NCBI RefSeq assembly: GCF_900302505.1 | Contig: NZ_OMOJ01000002.1 | Span: 1-64,000, forward strand | Source: Pseudoprimorskyibacter insulae | Lineage (GTDB): Bacteria; Pseudomonadota; Alphaproteobacteria; Rhodobacterales; Rhodobacteraceae | Direction of reading: 5' to 3' | DNA length: 64,000 nt | In this document: piece by piece, positions 47,100 to 58,018 of the stretch | Position numbering within the stretch: position 1 is the first letter of the stretch | Layout of the letters: every line of letters begins with the position of its first letter | Notes under the pieces: model-generated | Seen by the model: only the letters and a program-made list of their open reading frames with translations | Databases searched by the model: none | Told to the model about the DNA's origin: nothing | Translations under genes and position numbers: made by a program

Positions 47100-47924
47100 A
47101 TGTTTCAGCAGACCGCCCCAAAATCTCGGCTCGACTCGGCCATCGTCATTGCCGAACTGATCTACCACAACGCGGTGCGGACCGTGCGCAAAACGCACAA
47201 CAACGCGGTGATGTCGATCCTGATGAACATGGTGCAGGCCGCCACCTTCGTTCTGGCGTTCTTCCTGATGTTTTCGGTTATTCCCGGCATGCGCAGTTCC
47301 GCCATTCGGGGTGATTACCTACTCTACATTATGTCCGGCGTGTTCCTGTTCATGACCCATGTGAAAACCATGGGGTCGGTCGTTGGGTCCGAAGGGCCCG
47401 CCAGCCCGATGATGCAGCACGCGCCGATGACCACCGCCATCGCTATTGCCGCCGCGATGCTGTCTTCGCTGTATGTGCAGGTGATTTCGATGTTTACGAT
47501 CTTGTTCCTGTACTACACCGCATGGCAACCGTTTGAGATTTATGACGCCGCCGGGTGCATGGCGATGCTGCTGCTGGCATGGTTCACCGGTGCGGCCGTC
47601 GGCATGGTGTTCTTGGCGCTAAAGCCTTGGTTTCCCACGGCGGTTGGCATTGCAACCACGATTTACCAACGTGCCAATATGATCGCGTCAGGCAAGATGT
47701 TCGTGGCCAACACTCTGCCGGGTTTCATGCTGGTGATGTTCGATTGGAACCCGCTGTTCCACACCATCGATCAGGCCCGCGGCTTCGCCTTTATCAACTA
47801 TACCCCGCACAACAGCACCATCGCATATCCGTTGATCCTTGGGGTCGTGCTGTTTACCATCGGCTTGATGGGTGAATTCTACACCCGCAAACATGCCTCA
47901 GCATCGTGGAGTGCGCGCCGTTGA
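47100..47924 (+). CDS. ABC-2 type polysaccharide export permease (KpsM-like)
   Basis: A 274-residue membrane protein with about six hydrophobic segments (for example SILMNMVQAATFVLAFFLMF and LGVVLFTIGLMGEFY). The layout fits the ABC2 permease family used for capsule and O-antigen export. No cognate ATPase is in the window, so it must rely on one encoded elsewhere. Its stop overlaps the start of the SH3 protein gene. Placement beside glycosyltransferases and CysQ suggests a surface polysaccharide. Substrate unknown. Confidence 0.8.
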   Translation: MFQQTAPKSRLDSAIVIAELIYHNAVRTVRKTHNNAVMSILMNMVQAATFVLAFFLMFSVIPGMRSSAIRGDYLLYIMSGVFLFMTHVKTMGSVVGSEGPASPMMQHAPMTTAIAIAAAMLSSLYVQVISMFTILFLYYTAWQPFEIYDAAGCMAMLLLAWFTGAAVGMVFLALKPWFPTAVGIATTIYQRANMIASGKMFVANTLPGFMLVMFDWNPLFHTIDQARGFAFINYTPHNSTIAYPLILGVVLFTIGLMGEFYTRKHASASWSARR

Positions 47925-48520
47925 TCCGACTTGCGCTTGTCCTTCTGCTAACTTGGACCGGGCTTGCGCAGGCGCAATCGGTGCCCGGCCTGTTTGATGT
48001 GGCGGGCGTGGCGATGGACGATGCGTTGAACGTGCGCGTGTCGCCCAAAGGCAGCGCGGATAAGATCGGCACGCTGGCGCATGATGCCAAAACGGTCGAA
48101 GTGACGGCCCTGTCGAACAATGGCAAATGGGGCCGCATCAATCTGGATGGTCAGGCGGGATGGGTCTCGATGCGCTATCTGGCGCAAGTGCCTGCACCGG
48201 GCGGGATTCCCTCGCAACTGACCCGCTTTGGGACGGAGCCGTTTTGGTCCATGGACCTATCCGGATCTGACGTGAAAATGACCTTTATGGGGCTGGATCC
48301 GCTGCGCCTGTCGCTGGTCCATATCGCCCCGGCTTCGGGCCGGTCCGATCGGTTTGCCATGCTGGCCGAAGGCGCGGGGGTACGGTTGGTTGCCGCTGTC
48401 CGCAAGGTTCAGGCCTGTAGCGACGGCATGTCCGACCGGCTTTATGGCTATGACATCGACGTGATCGACACGGGCCAGGGCAGCATCGTACCCTATACCG
48501 GGTGCTGTTCACTAAAATGA
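47921..48520 (+). CDS. Secreted SH3-domain protein
   Basis: A 199-residue protein. A signal peptide (LIRLALVLLLTWTGLAQA) leads into a bacterial SH3 domain (about residues 25-85, DALNVRVSPKGSADKIG...GKWGRINLDGQAGWVSMRYL), then a C-terminal domain of unknown type with three cysteines. The likely start is TTG at 47921, with GGAG nine bases upstream and TTGA overlap with the preceding stop; a GTG at 47906 is the alternative. SH3 domains here often bind cell wall peptides. Function not assigned. Confidence 0.75.
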   Translation: MIRLALVLLLTWTGLAQAQSVPGLFDVAGVAMDDALNVRVSPKGSADKIGTLAHDAKTVEVTALSNNGKWGRINLDGQAGWVSMRYLAQVPAPGGIPSQLTRFGTEPFWSMDLSGSDVKMTFMGLDPLRLSLVHIAPASGRSDRFAMLAEGAGVRLVAAVRKVQACSDGMSDRLYGYDIDVIDTGQGSIVPYTGCCSLK

Positions 48521-48522
48521 AA

Positions 48523-48545
48523 AGGCCGCGCTGGATGCGCGGCCT
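48523..48545. terminator. Bidirectional terminator between the SH3 gene and dnaJ
   Basis: AGGCCGCGC (48523-48531), loop TGGAT, GCGCGGCCT (48537-48545). On the minus strand it is followed by TTTTCATTTT, giving dnaJ a strong intrinsic terminator; on the plus side it follows the SH3 gene stop by two bases. Confidence 0.88.
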
Positions 48546-48551
48546 AATCTG

Positions 48552-49703
48552 TTAACCCTTCATGCTGTCCCAGAAGCTTTTCACAGAGGAAAAGAAGGAC
48601 TTGCTTTCGGGGTTGTTGTCTTCGCTCAGCTCTTCGAACTCTTTCAGCAGCTCTTTCTGGCGCGAGGTCAGGTTGACCGGCGTTTCGACCGCCAGTTCGA
48701 TGAACATATCGCCAAGCCCACTGCCGCGCAGGGCGGGCATGCCCTTGCCGCGCAATCGCATTTGGCGGCCCGATTGGCTGCCCGACGGGATTTTCACCCG
48801 GCTGCGACCGCCATCAATGGTCGGCACTTCAATATCACCGCCCAAAGCCGCTGCAGTCATGCTGACCGGGACACGGCAAAACAGGTTGGTGCTGTCCCGC
48901 TCAAACAAATCATGCTTGGTGACTTCCACGAAGATATACAGATCCCCCGGAGGCCCCCCGCGCAGCCCGGCCTCACCCTCGCCAGCCAGACGAATGCGCG
49001 TGCCGGTTTCCACCCCCTTGGGGATGTTGACCGAAAGAGCGCGATCCTTCTGTTCCCGGCCTGTGCCGCCACATTTGCCGCAGGGGTTCTTGATGATCTG
49101 GCCCAGCCCCGAACAGGTCGGGCAGGTCCGTTCAACGGTAAAGAAGCCTTGCTGCGCACGTACCTTGCCCATGCCCGAACAAGTCGGACAGGTCACAGGT
49201 TCCGCGCCACCTTCAGCACCCGATCCTTTGCACGACCCGCACTGCGTTGCCGTCGGCACCGAGATGGTCTTTTGCAGGCCCGAGAACGCCTCTTCCAAGG
49301 TCAGCCGCAGGTTAAATCGCAGGTCCGATCCGCGGGTCGCGCGCTGACGGCCACCGCCGCCCCGCTGACCGCCCATGAAATCGCCGAACAAATCGTCGAA
49401 CACATCGGAAAATGCGCTGGCGAAATCGCCCTGCCCCGGATGGCCACCGGGACGACCGCCGCCACCGCCCATGCCGCCTTCGAAGGCCGCATGACCATAG
49501 CGGTCATAGGCTGCTTTCTTGTCGGCATCTTTCAGAACCTCGTAGGCCTCATTCACAGCTTTGAACTGATCTTCGGCGTCGGGGTTGCTGGCGTTTCGGT
49601 CGGGGTGCAGTTCCTTGGCCTTCTTGCGATAGGCCTTTTTGATCTCGTCCGCCGAAGCGCCCTTCTGAATGCCGAGCAGCTCATAATAGTCACGTTTGGA
49701 CAT
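48552..49703 (-). CDS. dnaJ: Chaperone protein DnaJ
   Basis: A 383-residue Hsp40. J domain at about 1-70 with the HPD motif in ELHPDRN, a Gly-rich linker ([12 protein letters not shown]), four zinc-binding CxxCxGxG repeats ([32 protein letters not shown]), then the substrate-binding C-terminal domains. It delivers unfolded proteins to DnaK and stimulates its ATPase. GGAGGG precedes the ATG. Lies 79 bp after dnaK, so it is read from the dnaK heat-shock promoter and perhaps its own. Confidence 0.97.
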   Translation of the reverse strand: MSKRDYYELLGIQKGASADEIKKAYRKKAKELHPDRNASNPDAEDQFKAVNEAYEVLKDADKKAAYDRYGHAAFEGGMGGGGGRPGGHPGQGDFASAFSDVFDDLFGDFMGGQRGGGGRQRATRGSDLRFNLRLTLEEAFSGLQKTISVPTATQCGSCKGSGAEGGAEPVTCPTCSGMGKVRAQQGFFTVERTCPTCSGLGQIIKNPCGKCGGTGREQKDRALSVNIPKGVETGTRIRLAGEGEAGLRGGPPGDLYIFVEVTKHDLFERDSTNLFCRVPVSMTAAALGGDIEVPTIDGGRSRVKIPSGSQSGRQMRLRGKGMPALRGSGLGDMFIELAVETPVNLTSRQKELLKEFEELSEDNNPESKSFFSSVKSFWDSMKG

Positions 49704-49782
49704 CTAAGCCCTCCTTGCTCCCGGAACGCAGGAGGCCGGCCCGGTGATCGGACCGGCCCCCAAAGGTTCCGCTGGGTGGCAC

Positions 49783-51702
<1,920 letters not shown>

Positions 51703-51814
51703 GTTTCGATCCCTTCATATAACAAGGCGATGACCCGAGACGCGGACCCGTTTCGGCATCCCGCCCCGGCTTTGATACGCAGCGGGATGGCGTCCCAGCC
51801 GCGCGTTCGAAGCG

Positions 51815-51844
51815 TATATAAGGAGGTCATTTTGGCCCTGCAAG
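51815..51844 (-). promoter_or_regulatory. Sigma-32 (RpoH) promoter of dnaKJ
   Basis: On the minus strand CTTG (51844-51841), an 18-base spacer, then CTTATATACG (51822-51813). This matches the alphaproteobacterial heat-shock consensus CTTG-N17-18-CYTATNTNNG at every specified base. It lies 113 bases upstream of the dnaK start. Confidence 0.85.
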
Positions 51845-51944
51845 CATTCGTGCCGCAGTGAATCTGGAAAATCGTCGGTTTTTGCCCGTGTTTGCCGCTT
51901 TCGCGGGCCATCTGGGCAGGCCCGATTTTCGAATAGCGATGCGC

Positions 51945-52967
51945 CTAGCAGATCCTCGGCAATTGCTCGCCCACCAACATATCGACAATCCGCGCCCCGC
52001 CGAACAGGGTGCGCATGGTCACGCGGCCCGCCTGCCCGCCCGTCGCTTTGCCAATGATCGTCGCGCCTTGCCCGGCCTTCACGCTGCGCATGGCGGCAAG
52101 GGCAGCCTCGGCCTCGGCCTCGGGCACGAACAAAACCAATGTGCCCTCATTCGCCAGATAAAGCGGATCAAGGCCGAGGATTTCACACATGCCTTTGACT
52201 TCAGTGCGCAACGGCAAGGCGGTTTCTTCGATCTCGATGCCGCAACCTGCGGCCTCGGCAATCTCATTGAGCGCACTGGCCACGCCGCCACGCGTCGCAT
52301 CGCGGGCGGCCCGGACATTCGGACAAGCGGCCAGAACCGCCTCCATCAAATGGCCAAGCCCCTGACAATCGGACGGGATTTCCGCCGACAGCGCCATATC
52401 CCCACGTGCCGCCATAATCGCCGCGCCGTGATCGCCCAGAACACCGTTCACAATCGCCACATCACCGGGCCGCACATGCCCCGCCATCAGATCGCGCCCC
52501 GGCGGGATCACCCCAACGCCTGCGGTGGTGACAAACACCTTGTCGGCGCTGCCGCGGCCAACAACCTTGGTGTCGCCGGTGACAATGCGAACGCCCGCCG
52601 CCACAGCCTCTGCCTTCATCGACGCCACAATCCGGCGCAATAGCGCGATCTCGGTTCCTTCTTCGATGATGAACGCCGCCGATAACCAAAGCGGCCGCGC
52701 GCCTCCCACGGCCAGGTCATTGACCGTGCCACAAACGGCGATCTTGCCGATATCGCCGCCGGGAAACTCCACCGGATCCACAACGAAACTGTCCGTCGTC
52801 ATCGCCAGCCTTGCGCCCGGCTGTTGCAGCGCCTCCGACACAAGCCGCGCCTGATCTTCCATCCCATCGGGCTGAAACACCGAGGTAAACACCTCTTCGA
52901 TCAAGTCCCGCATTGCCTTACCGCCGCCGCCATGGGCCAGCGTCACACGTTCATCCCGCAGCGCCAT
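51945..52967 (-). CDS. hypE: Hydrogenase maturation protein HypE (carbamoyl dehydratase)
   Basis: A 340-residue PurM-fold enzyme. LAHGGGGKAMRDLIEEVF binds ATP, and the C-terminus is PRIC, whose cysteine carries the thiocarboxamide that is dehydrated to thiocyanate and gives the cyanide ligand of the NiFe site. It works with HypF (donor) and the HypC-HypD complex (acceptor). It is the last gene of the hyp group; hypF is not in the window. A two-hairpin repeat separates it from hypD. Confidence 0.95.
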   Translation of the reverse strand: MALRDERVTLAHGGGGKAMRDLIEEVFTSVFQPDGMEDQARLVSEALQQPGARLAMTTDSFVVDPVEFPGGDIGKIAVCGTVNDLAVGGARPLWLSAAFIIEEGTEIALLRRIVASMKAEAVAAGVRIVTGDTKVVGRGSADKVFVTTAGVGVIPPGRDLMAGHVRPGDVAIVNGVLGDHGAAIMAARGDMALSAEIPSDCQGLGHLMEAVLAACPNVRAARDATRGGVASALNEIAEAAGCGIEIEETALPLRTEVKGMCEILGLDPLYLANEGTLVLFVPEAEAEAALAAMRSVKAGQGATIIGKATGGQAGRVTMRTLFGGARIVDMLVGEQLPRIC

Positions 52968-52986
52968 TTGTCTTCATCTTTCTCAT

Positions 52987-53032
52987 AAATACTCGGGGGA
53001 ATCGCCCTGCGGGCGATGGGGGCAAAGCCCCC
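52987..53032. repeat. Two-hairpin intergenic repeat, copy C
   Basis: AAATA, G run, hairpin 1 (ATCGCCC-tgc-GGGCGAT, 53001-53017) and hairpin 2 (GGGGGC-aaa-GCCCCC, 53018-53032). The last base coincides with the hypD stop codon. It fills the gap between hypD and hypE and may reduce read-through into hypE. Confidence 0.72.
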
Positions 53033-54174
53033 TATTCCGCCGGTTCGACCGCGCGGGCGCCGCCGTATTGGTAATAGGCCGCGCAGGCCCCTTCGGAACT
53101 GACCATCAACGCCCCAAGCGGCATTTCAGGCGTACAACCCTTACCGAACTGCGGGCAGTGCACGGGCTTCATCCGACCCGTCATCACCGCGCCGCATTCG
53201 CAGCCCTCGATTTCCTCGACCACGCGGGGTCCAGCAGCATAACCGATGCCGAACTTCTCTTCGGCGTCATAGGCGGCATAGGCCGGACGAATGCGCAGGC
53301 CGCTCTCCTCGATCTCGCCCAATCCGCGCCATTCAAAGCTGGGGCGCGGCTCGTAAACATCGGCAATCGCGGCGATTGACGCAGGGTTGCCATGTTCCGG
53401 CACCACGCGGGCATATTGGTTTTCCACCTCAGCGCGTCCATCGCGGATCTGCTCCAGCACCATCAACACCGATTGCAGCAGGTCTAGCGGTTCAAACCCG
53501 GCTACAATGATCGGCTTGCCGTAGTCGCGCGGGATGAAGTCATAGGGATGCACGCCGATCACCATGCTGACGTGACCGGGGCCAACAAACCCGTCCAGCA
53601 CCATATGCGGATCATCCAGCAGCGCCTTGATAGGAGGCGGCACGGTGATGTGATTGCAGAAGACGCTGAAATTCGTCAGCCCTTCGCGCGCCGCCTGCTG
53701 GATCGAAAACGCGGTTGAGGGCGTTGTCGTCTCAAACCCAAGGCCAAAGAACACAACCTCGCGGTCGGGATTGCGGCGGGCCAGCTCCAGCGCATCAAGC
53801 GGCGAATAAACCATGCGGATATCCGCGCCATCGGCCTTGGCTTGCATCAGGCTTTTGCGGGTGCCCGGCACGCGCATGGCGTCGCCGAAGGTGGTAAAGA
53901 TCACCTCGGGCCGTTCGGCGATTTGCACACATTCATCCACCCGTGCCATTGGCAACACGCAAACGGGGCAACCGGGGCCGTGGATAAACTCGATCCCTGC
54001 GGGCGTCAGCTTATCAAGGCCATAGCGGAAAATCGCGTGGGTGTGACCGCCGCAAATCTCCATGATGTGGACGGGCTTTTCCGCCGTCGCGCCGATCTGA
54101 TCGACCACGGCGCCAATCTTGGCCAAAAGGGCCTTGGCGGCTTTCGGGTCGCGGAATTCGTCTGCGTATTTCAT
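53032..54174 (-). CDS. hypD: Hydrogenase maturation protein HypD
   Basis: A 380-residue iron-sulfur protein that is the scaffold on which Fe(CN)2CO is built with HypC. ICGGHTHAIFRYG and the redox pair GPGCPVCVLP are conserved in the first 80 residues; the C-terminal cysteine cluster (CECGAVMTGRM, HCPQFGKGCTP) holds the 4Fe-4S centre. The start overlaps the hypC stop (ATGA), so the two partners are translationally coupled. Confidence 0.95.
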   Translation of the reverse strand: MKYADEFRDPKAAKALLAKIGAVVDQIGATAEKPVHIMEICGGHTHAIFRYGLDKLTPAGIEFIHGPGCPVCVLPMARVDECVQIAERPEVIFTTFGDAMRVPGTRKSLMQAKADGADIRMVYSPLDALELARRNPDREVVFFGLGFETTTPSTAFSIQQAAREGLTNFSVFCNHITVPPPIKALLDDPHMVLDGFVGPGHVSMVIGVHPYDFIPRDYGKPIIVAGFEPLDLLQSVLMVLEQIRDGRAEVENQYARVVPEHGNPASIAAIADVYEPRPSFEWRGLGEIEESGLRIRPAYAAYDAEEKFGIGYAAGPRVVEEIEGCECGAVMTGRMKPVHCPQFGKGCTPEMPLGALMVSSEGACAAYYQYGGARAVEPAE

Positions 54175-54461
54175 TGCGTCCCCTCCAAGGCGGCATCGCC
54201 TGCGGCCATCGCCTCTAGCGTTTCTTGCGCCTCGCCAAGGCCGCGCAGCGCCTCAAGCGTTTTGGCGGCCTCGTCCTCATCAATCACCGCCATCGCAAAG
54301 CCGACATGGATCAAAGCCCACTGGCCCACCACATCCTCAATCGGACCCGTCGCAATGGGGGCCACGTTGACCTCTCGGCGCACGCCCGAGACATCGGCCA
54401 TAGCCATCATGCGGGCTGCATCGGTCACGGCCACGATCTGGCCGGGAATTCCTAGACACAT
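54171..54461 (-). CDS. hypC: Hydrogenase assembly chaperone HypC
   Basis: A 96-residue protein beginning MCLGIPGQIVAV; the Cys exposed after removal of Met binds the iron precursor and the large subunit precursor. It partners HypD, with which its gene overlaps. A short OB-like fold followed by an Ala/Glu-rich tail. Its paralog HupF (60051-60371) sits earlier in the cluster. It begins two bases after the hupR stop. Confidence 0.93.
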   Translation of the reverse strand: MCLGIPGQIVAVTDAARMMAMADVSGVRREVNVAPIATGPIEDVVGQWALIHVGFAMAVIDEDEAAKTLEALRGLGEAQETLEAMAAGDAALEGTQ

Positions 54462-54463
54462 GG

Positions 54464-55945
54464 TTAGTCCTCCTCCTCCATCGCCTCGGTCTTGCCGGGT
54501 TCGACAATACCGTAGCGGTCAATTTTGGCGCGCAGGCCAACGCGGCTCAGGCCAAGCTCGGCGGCAGCACGGCTTTTGTTCCACTTCAAACGGGTCAGGG
54601 TTTCGCGCAGAATCCGCATCTCGATCAGTTCGATCCGGTCTTTCAGCGTGCCTTCGGCGGTCAGCACCAGATCGACCGAAGTGTCGGCCCCATCCGGCCC
54701 CGGCGCGGCTTGCAGGATCTGGCGGCTGATCAGTTCCGGCCCCAAGATCGCGTCTTGCGAAAAGACCAGCATTCGCACCATTTCGTTCTCTAACTCGCGC
54801 AGATTGCCCGGCCAGTCGTGGTTTTCGAGGAAGCGAACCGCGTCTTCTGACAAACCATGCACCGGTTTGCCATGGGCCGCCGCCGCATCGAACAGCAGGT
54901 TCTGCGCAAGGACCGGCAGATCACCTTTGCGCGCCCGCAGCGGCGGAACGGCCAGCGTTGCCTTGGCCAGCGCGTAATACAGATCCGAGCGGAAGCGTCC
55001 CGCCTCGACATCCGCGCGCAGATCGCGGCTTGATCCGGCGATGATCCGCACGTCTGAGCGCATCATCTCATGCCCGCCAACGGGGCGGAACGCGCCCTCA
55101 GTCGCGGCGCGCAGCAGGGCCAGTTGCATCCGCGGGCTAAGGTCCGCAATACCGTTGATGAACAGCGTTCCGCGATCGGCCTTTTGCAGCAATCCGGGTT
55201 TGTTCGACTGCAACCCCGGCACCGCCCCGCGCCGAACGCCGAACAGCTCCATTTCCAGAATGTCGTCATCCACACCGACGCAGTTGATTTCGTGGAACGG
55301 GCGGTCCGAGCGGAGCGACGAATAGTGCATCGCCCGCGCAAGTGCCGTTTTGCCCGTGCCCTGTTCGCCCGTAATCAGAACGGTGACATGAAAGCTGGCG
55401 AATTGACGGGCTTGGGCGATCACTGCGTTCATCGGCGAATTCGGTGCACGCAGAACCTTTTCGAAGCCCAACCCTTCGCGCAGGGCTTTGCGCTGATCCT
55501 CAAGCTTGGATTCCACCCGCCGCGACAGATAGCGCATTTCCAGCGACATCCGCTCATGTTCGCGGTTCAGGCGAAATAGATCGGTCGCGTTCTTGGCGGT
55601 CATGACCAGTTGATCGGGGTGCCAAGGCTTGGTCAGGAACTGGTAAATCCCCGCCTCGTTGATCGCCGAGATCATGTCATTCGTTTCGGTATAGCCGGTG
55701 ACAATGATCCGAACGGTTTCGGGCCAGCGGTCGCGAACCTCGGTCAGAAACTCGACCCCGGTTCGCCCCGGCATCCGCTGATCGCAAAAGATCACCTGCA
55801 CGAACTGTTCTTCCATCATCCGCACGGCATCGGCGGCATTGGTGGCGGTCAGGCACTCGAAATCGTCCTCAAGCGCCATGCGCATTGCGGCCAGCGAATG
55901 CTCTTCGTCGTCAACCAGAAGAACGGTGGGCAGGGCGTCTGTCAT
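54464..55945 (-). CDS. hupR: NtrC-type response regulator HupR without sigma-54 and ATPase motifs
   Basis: A 493-residue regulator of hydrogenase genes. Residues 1-125 are a receiver with D55 in IFCDQRMPG; about 165-400 an AAA+ domain with Walker A GEQGTGKT (193-200); and a Fis-type helix-turn-helix near the end ([16 protein letters not shown]). The GAFTGA loop that contacts sigma-54 reads GAVPGL (240-245), and the Walker B DE pair is NG in LFINGIADL. It therefore cannot act as a standard sigma-54 activator. The R. capsulatus HupR, controlled by the sensor kinase HupT, is a precedent for an atypical NtrC member. It lies between hypB and hypC, as there. Confidence 0.92.
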   Translation of the reverse strand: MTDALPTVLLVDDEEHSLAAMRMALEDDFECLTATNAADAVRMMEEQFVQVIFCDQRMPGRTGVEFLTEVRDRWPETVRIIVTGYTETNDMISAINEAGIYQFLTKPWHPDQLVMTAKNATDLFRLNREHERMSLEMRYLSRRVESKLEDQRKALREGLGFEKVLRAPNSPMNAVIAQARQFASFHVTVLITGEQGTGKTALARAMHYSSLRSDRPFHEINCVGVDDDILEMELFGVRRGAVPGLQSNKPGLLQKADRGTLFINGIADLSPRMQLALLRAATEGAFRPVGGHEMMRSDVRIIAGSSRDLRADVEAGRFRSDLYYALAKATLAVPPLRARKGDLPVLAQNLLFDAAAAHGKPVHGLSEDAVRFLENHDWPGNLRELENEMVRMLVFSQDAILGPELISRQILQAAPGPDGADTSVDLVLTAEGTLKDRIELIEMRILRETLTRLKWNKSRAAAELGLSRVGLRAKIDRYGIVEPGKTEAMEEED

Positions 55946-55951
55946 CGGTCT

Positions 55952-56812
55952 TTACTCCGCCGCCGCGCTTTGGGCTTTGCTGGCCAGATTGGTGCGCAGC
56001 CAGCCGAGCCATTGCTCCATCCCCTCGCCCGTGCGGGCCGAGACGCGGATAATCTCGATCCCCGGATTCACGCGGCGCAGGTTTTCTTCGTAGAGGTCCA
56101 GATCCACGTCGCAATAGGGCGCCAGATCAACCTTGTTCAGCAGCGCAAGACGCGAGGCGGTAAACATGTCGGGGTACTTAAGCGGCTTATCTTCGCCCTC
56201 AGTGACCGACAAGATTGCGACCTTGCAATCCTCACCCAGATCAAAGCCGGCCGGACACACCAGATTGCCGACGTTCTCGATGAACAGCATCGAACCTTTC
56301 TCAAGGCTCAGATGTTCCATCGCGTGGCCAACCATGTGGCCGTCCAAGTGGCAGCCCTTGCCGGTGTTGACCTGAATGGCGGCGGCCCCCGTGGCGCGGA
56401 TGCGGTCGGCATCATTGGCGGTTTGCTGGTCGCCCTCGATCACGGCCAAAGGCTGATCGCCCAGCGCCTCGATCGTTTTGCACAGCAGGGTCGTTTTGCC
56501 CGAACCCGGAGAGGACACAAGGTTAATCGCAAAGGTCTCAAGCCCTGTCAGAACGGCGCGGTTGGCGTCCGCGTAGCGGTCATTCTTGGCAAGGATATCC
56601 GTCTCAATCTCAATCAGGCGTTCTTGCGACATCCCCGGCACCTCAACCCCGGCAGGGCCATGGCCAAAGTGGATATCCCCGTGGTGGTGGTGATGGTGGT
56701 GCCCGTGATGATCATGGGAATGACCGTGGCTATGATCGTGCGCGTGGTCATGAGAATGACCGTGTGCATGCCTTTCAACGCTGCCCGTTCCACATCCGCA
56801 TACCGTACACAT
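55952..56812 (-). CDS. hypB: Hydrogenase nickel incorporation GTPase HypB with His-rich tract
   Basis: A 286-residue GTPase that delivers nickel to the large subunit with HypA. An N-terminal CxxCGC (MCTVCGCG) high-affinity site is followed by a His-rich stretch (about residues 15-51, ending in a run of seven His) that stores nickel. The GTPase core has [11 protein letters not shown] (P-loop), VIEGDQQT and NKVDLAPY. It overlaps the hypA stop by one base (TGATG). Similar stores occur in Rhizobium and Bradyrhizobium HypB. Confidence 0.95.
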   Translation of the reverse strand: MCTVCGCGTGSVERHAHGHSHDHAHDHSHGHSHDHHGHHHHHHHGDIHFGHGPAGVEVPGMSQERLIEIETDILAKNDRYADANRAVLTGLETFAINLVSSPGSGKTTLLCKTIEALGDQPLAVIEGDQQTANDADRIRATGAAAIQVNTGKGCHLDGHMVGHAMEHLSLEKGSMLFIENVGNLVCPAGFDLGEDCKVAILSVTEGEDKPLKYPDMFTASRLALLNKVDLAPYCDVDLDLYEENLRRVNPGIEIIRVSARTGEGMEQWLGWLRTNLASKAQSAAAE

Positions 56813-57153
56813 CAGACGACCTCCAAATCCTTGATCCGCATTTCATCGCCCCCATTGGGCATCAGCTTGCCGCCGCCACACTTCGGGCAGGGCGAAAGCC
56901 GGGTTTCAATCTCGACTTCCTCGACGCAATCGTAGCAAAGCGCCTTTCCCGGTAAGTCGATCATTTCCAGCCGCGCGCCTTCGGCCACGCTGCCGCGCAT
57001 CACCACGTCAAAGGCAAACTCAAGCGCGGGCTTTTCGACCCCTGCGAATTTGCCGATTTCGACCCGAATACTGCGCACTTTGGTAAATCCATTGGCGCGG
57101 GCGCTGTCCTCGATCACGGTGCGGATGCCTTCGCAAAGCGACATTTCATGCAT
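56812..57153 (-). CDS. hypA: Hydrogenase nickel incorporation protein HypA
   Basis: A 113-residue nickel metallochaperone. MHE at the N-terminus with His2 binds nickel; the zinc site is C73, C76, C89, C92 in ALCYDC and PCPKCGG. It docks on HypB for nickel transfer to HupL. The start overlaps the end of hupK by 8 bp and its stop overlaps hypB, so it is part of a closely coupled group. Confidence 0.94.
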   Translation of the reverse strand: MHEMSLCEGIRTVIEDSARANGFTKVRSIRVEIGKFAGVEKPALEFAFDVVMRGSVAEGARLEMIDLPGKALCYDCVEEVEIETRLSPCPKCGGGKLMPNGGDEMRIKDLEVV

Positions 57154-58018
57154 GATCCGCCTCCTTGATCGTTACGGGGCTGCACGGGTCAAGAATATCG
57201 ACCAGCAACGGAGCTTCATCGTGCTTAACCCGCGGCAAGGACGCAAGCGCCTGCGCCATGACACCTTGGTCGGCCATCAGGTGATCGGTGGGCGTCACCC
57301 GCTGGAACGCCGTCACGACGCCGCCCTGCACCTGCATTGCCAGTGCATAGCGGCCACGGGCAGCAGGAACAATCGCGCGGCCCTTTTCGGGGGTGGCAAT
57401 CTCAGGCTCTGACCCGTGCGAAAACGCATCGTAATCCAGCGCTTTTGCCACGACCCGCCACAGCGGCCCACGGCCATACTCAGCCTCAATCGCGCGCATC
57501 AGCGGGTGATCCAGATGCCGTGCGGCGACCGTGTTTTCCAAAGCCAGCGGCTGAAATGCAGTCTCATCATCGGGCAAGGGCAGCGCGGGGATGCTGGCCT
57601 CAAACGGCGCAAACCGCGACCGCAGGGCCAGCAGTAGCGGCGCGATCCCCACACCGGACTCAAGGAAACCGTCAAACCCGTCAACGGGGAACCGATCCTG
57701 CCCGAACAAGGCCCAACGCTGTTCCGCCGCATCCTGCGGCAGAACCAAGCGCGGGGCGCCAAGGCGCGACGGCAGGATGACCGCTAGGCGCAAGGCATGT
57801 TCACGGCAAATCTCGGCCCGAAGGGCTTGCTTATCCGTGGGCGTAATCGCCCAACCAGCGGCAGCTTTGATCGCCAAAGTCTGTGCCATCGGGCACAGGT
57901 TGAATATGCGGGGAATGATCGCCGCAACCTCTTCGACCGGGCGGCCAAGCACAAGCCGCGCAACAGGGGGCGTGGCCCCCGCAACGGCCTGAAGCCGGAT
58001 ATCCGCCCGATCAAGCAT
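57146..58018 (-). CDS. hupK: Hydrogenase accessory protein HupK (large-subunit-like)
   Basis: A 290-residue protein of the HupK family, thought to act as a scaffold in metal-centre assembly. It keeps faint traces of large-subunit metal motifs: [13 protein letters not shown] in place of RxCGxCxxxHA near residue 37, and DILDPCSPV near the C-terminus in place of DPCxxCxxH. Only one Cys of each pair remains. The ATG at 58018 overlaps the hupJ stop; a GTG at 58021 is the alternative start. Confidence 0.85.
   Translation of the reverse strand: MLDRADIRLQAVAGATPPVARLVLGRPVEEVAAIIPRIFNLCPMAQTLAIKAAAGWAITPTDKQALRAEICREHALRLAVILPSRLGAPRLVLPQDAAEQRWALFGQDRFPVDGFDGFLESGVGIAPLLLALRSRFAPFEASIPALPLPDDETAFQPLALENTVAARHLDHPLMRAIEAEYGRGPLWRVVAKALDYDAFSHGSEPEIATPEKGRAIVPAARGRYALAMQVQGGVVTAFQRVTPTDHLMADQGVMAQALASLPRVKHDEAPLLVDILDPCSPVTIKEADHA

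Noticed and set aside
49730-49765. Possible terminator between dnaK and dnaJ
   Set aside because: A GC-rich imperfect palindrome is present, but it has no T run; dnaJ is likely reached from the dnaK promoter, so termination cannot be claimed.
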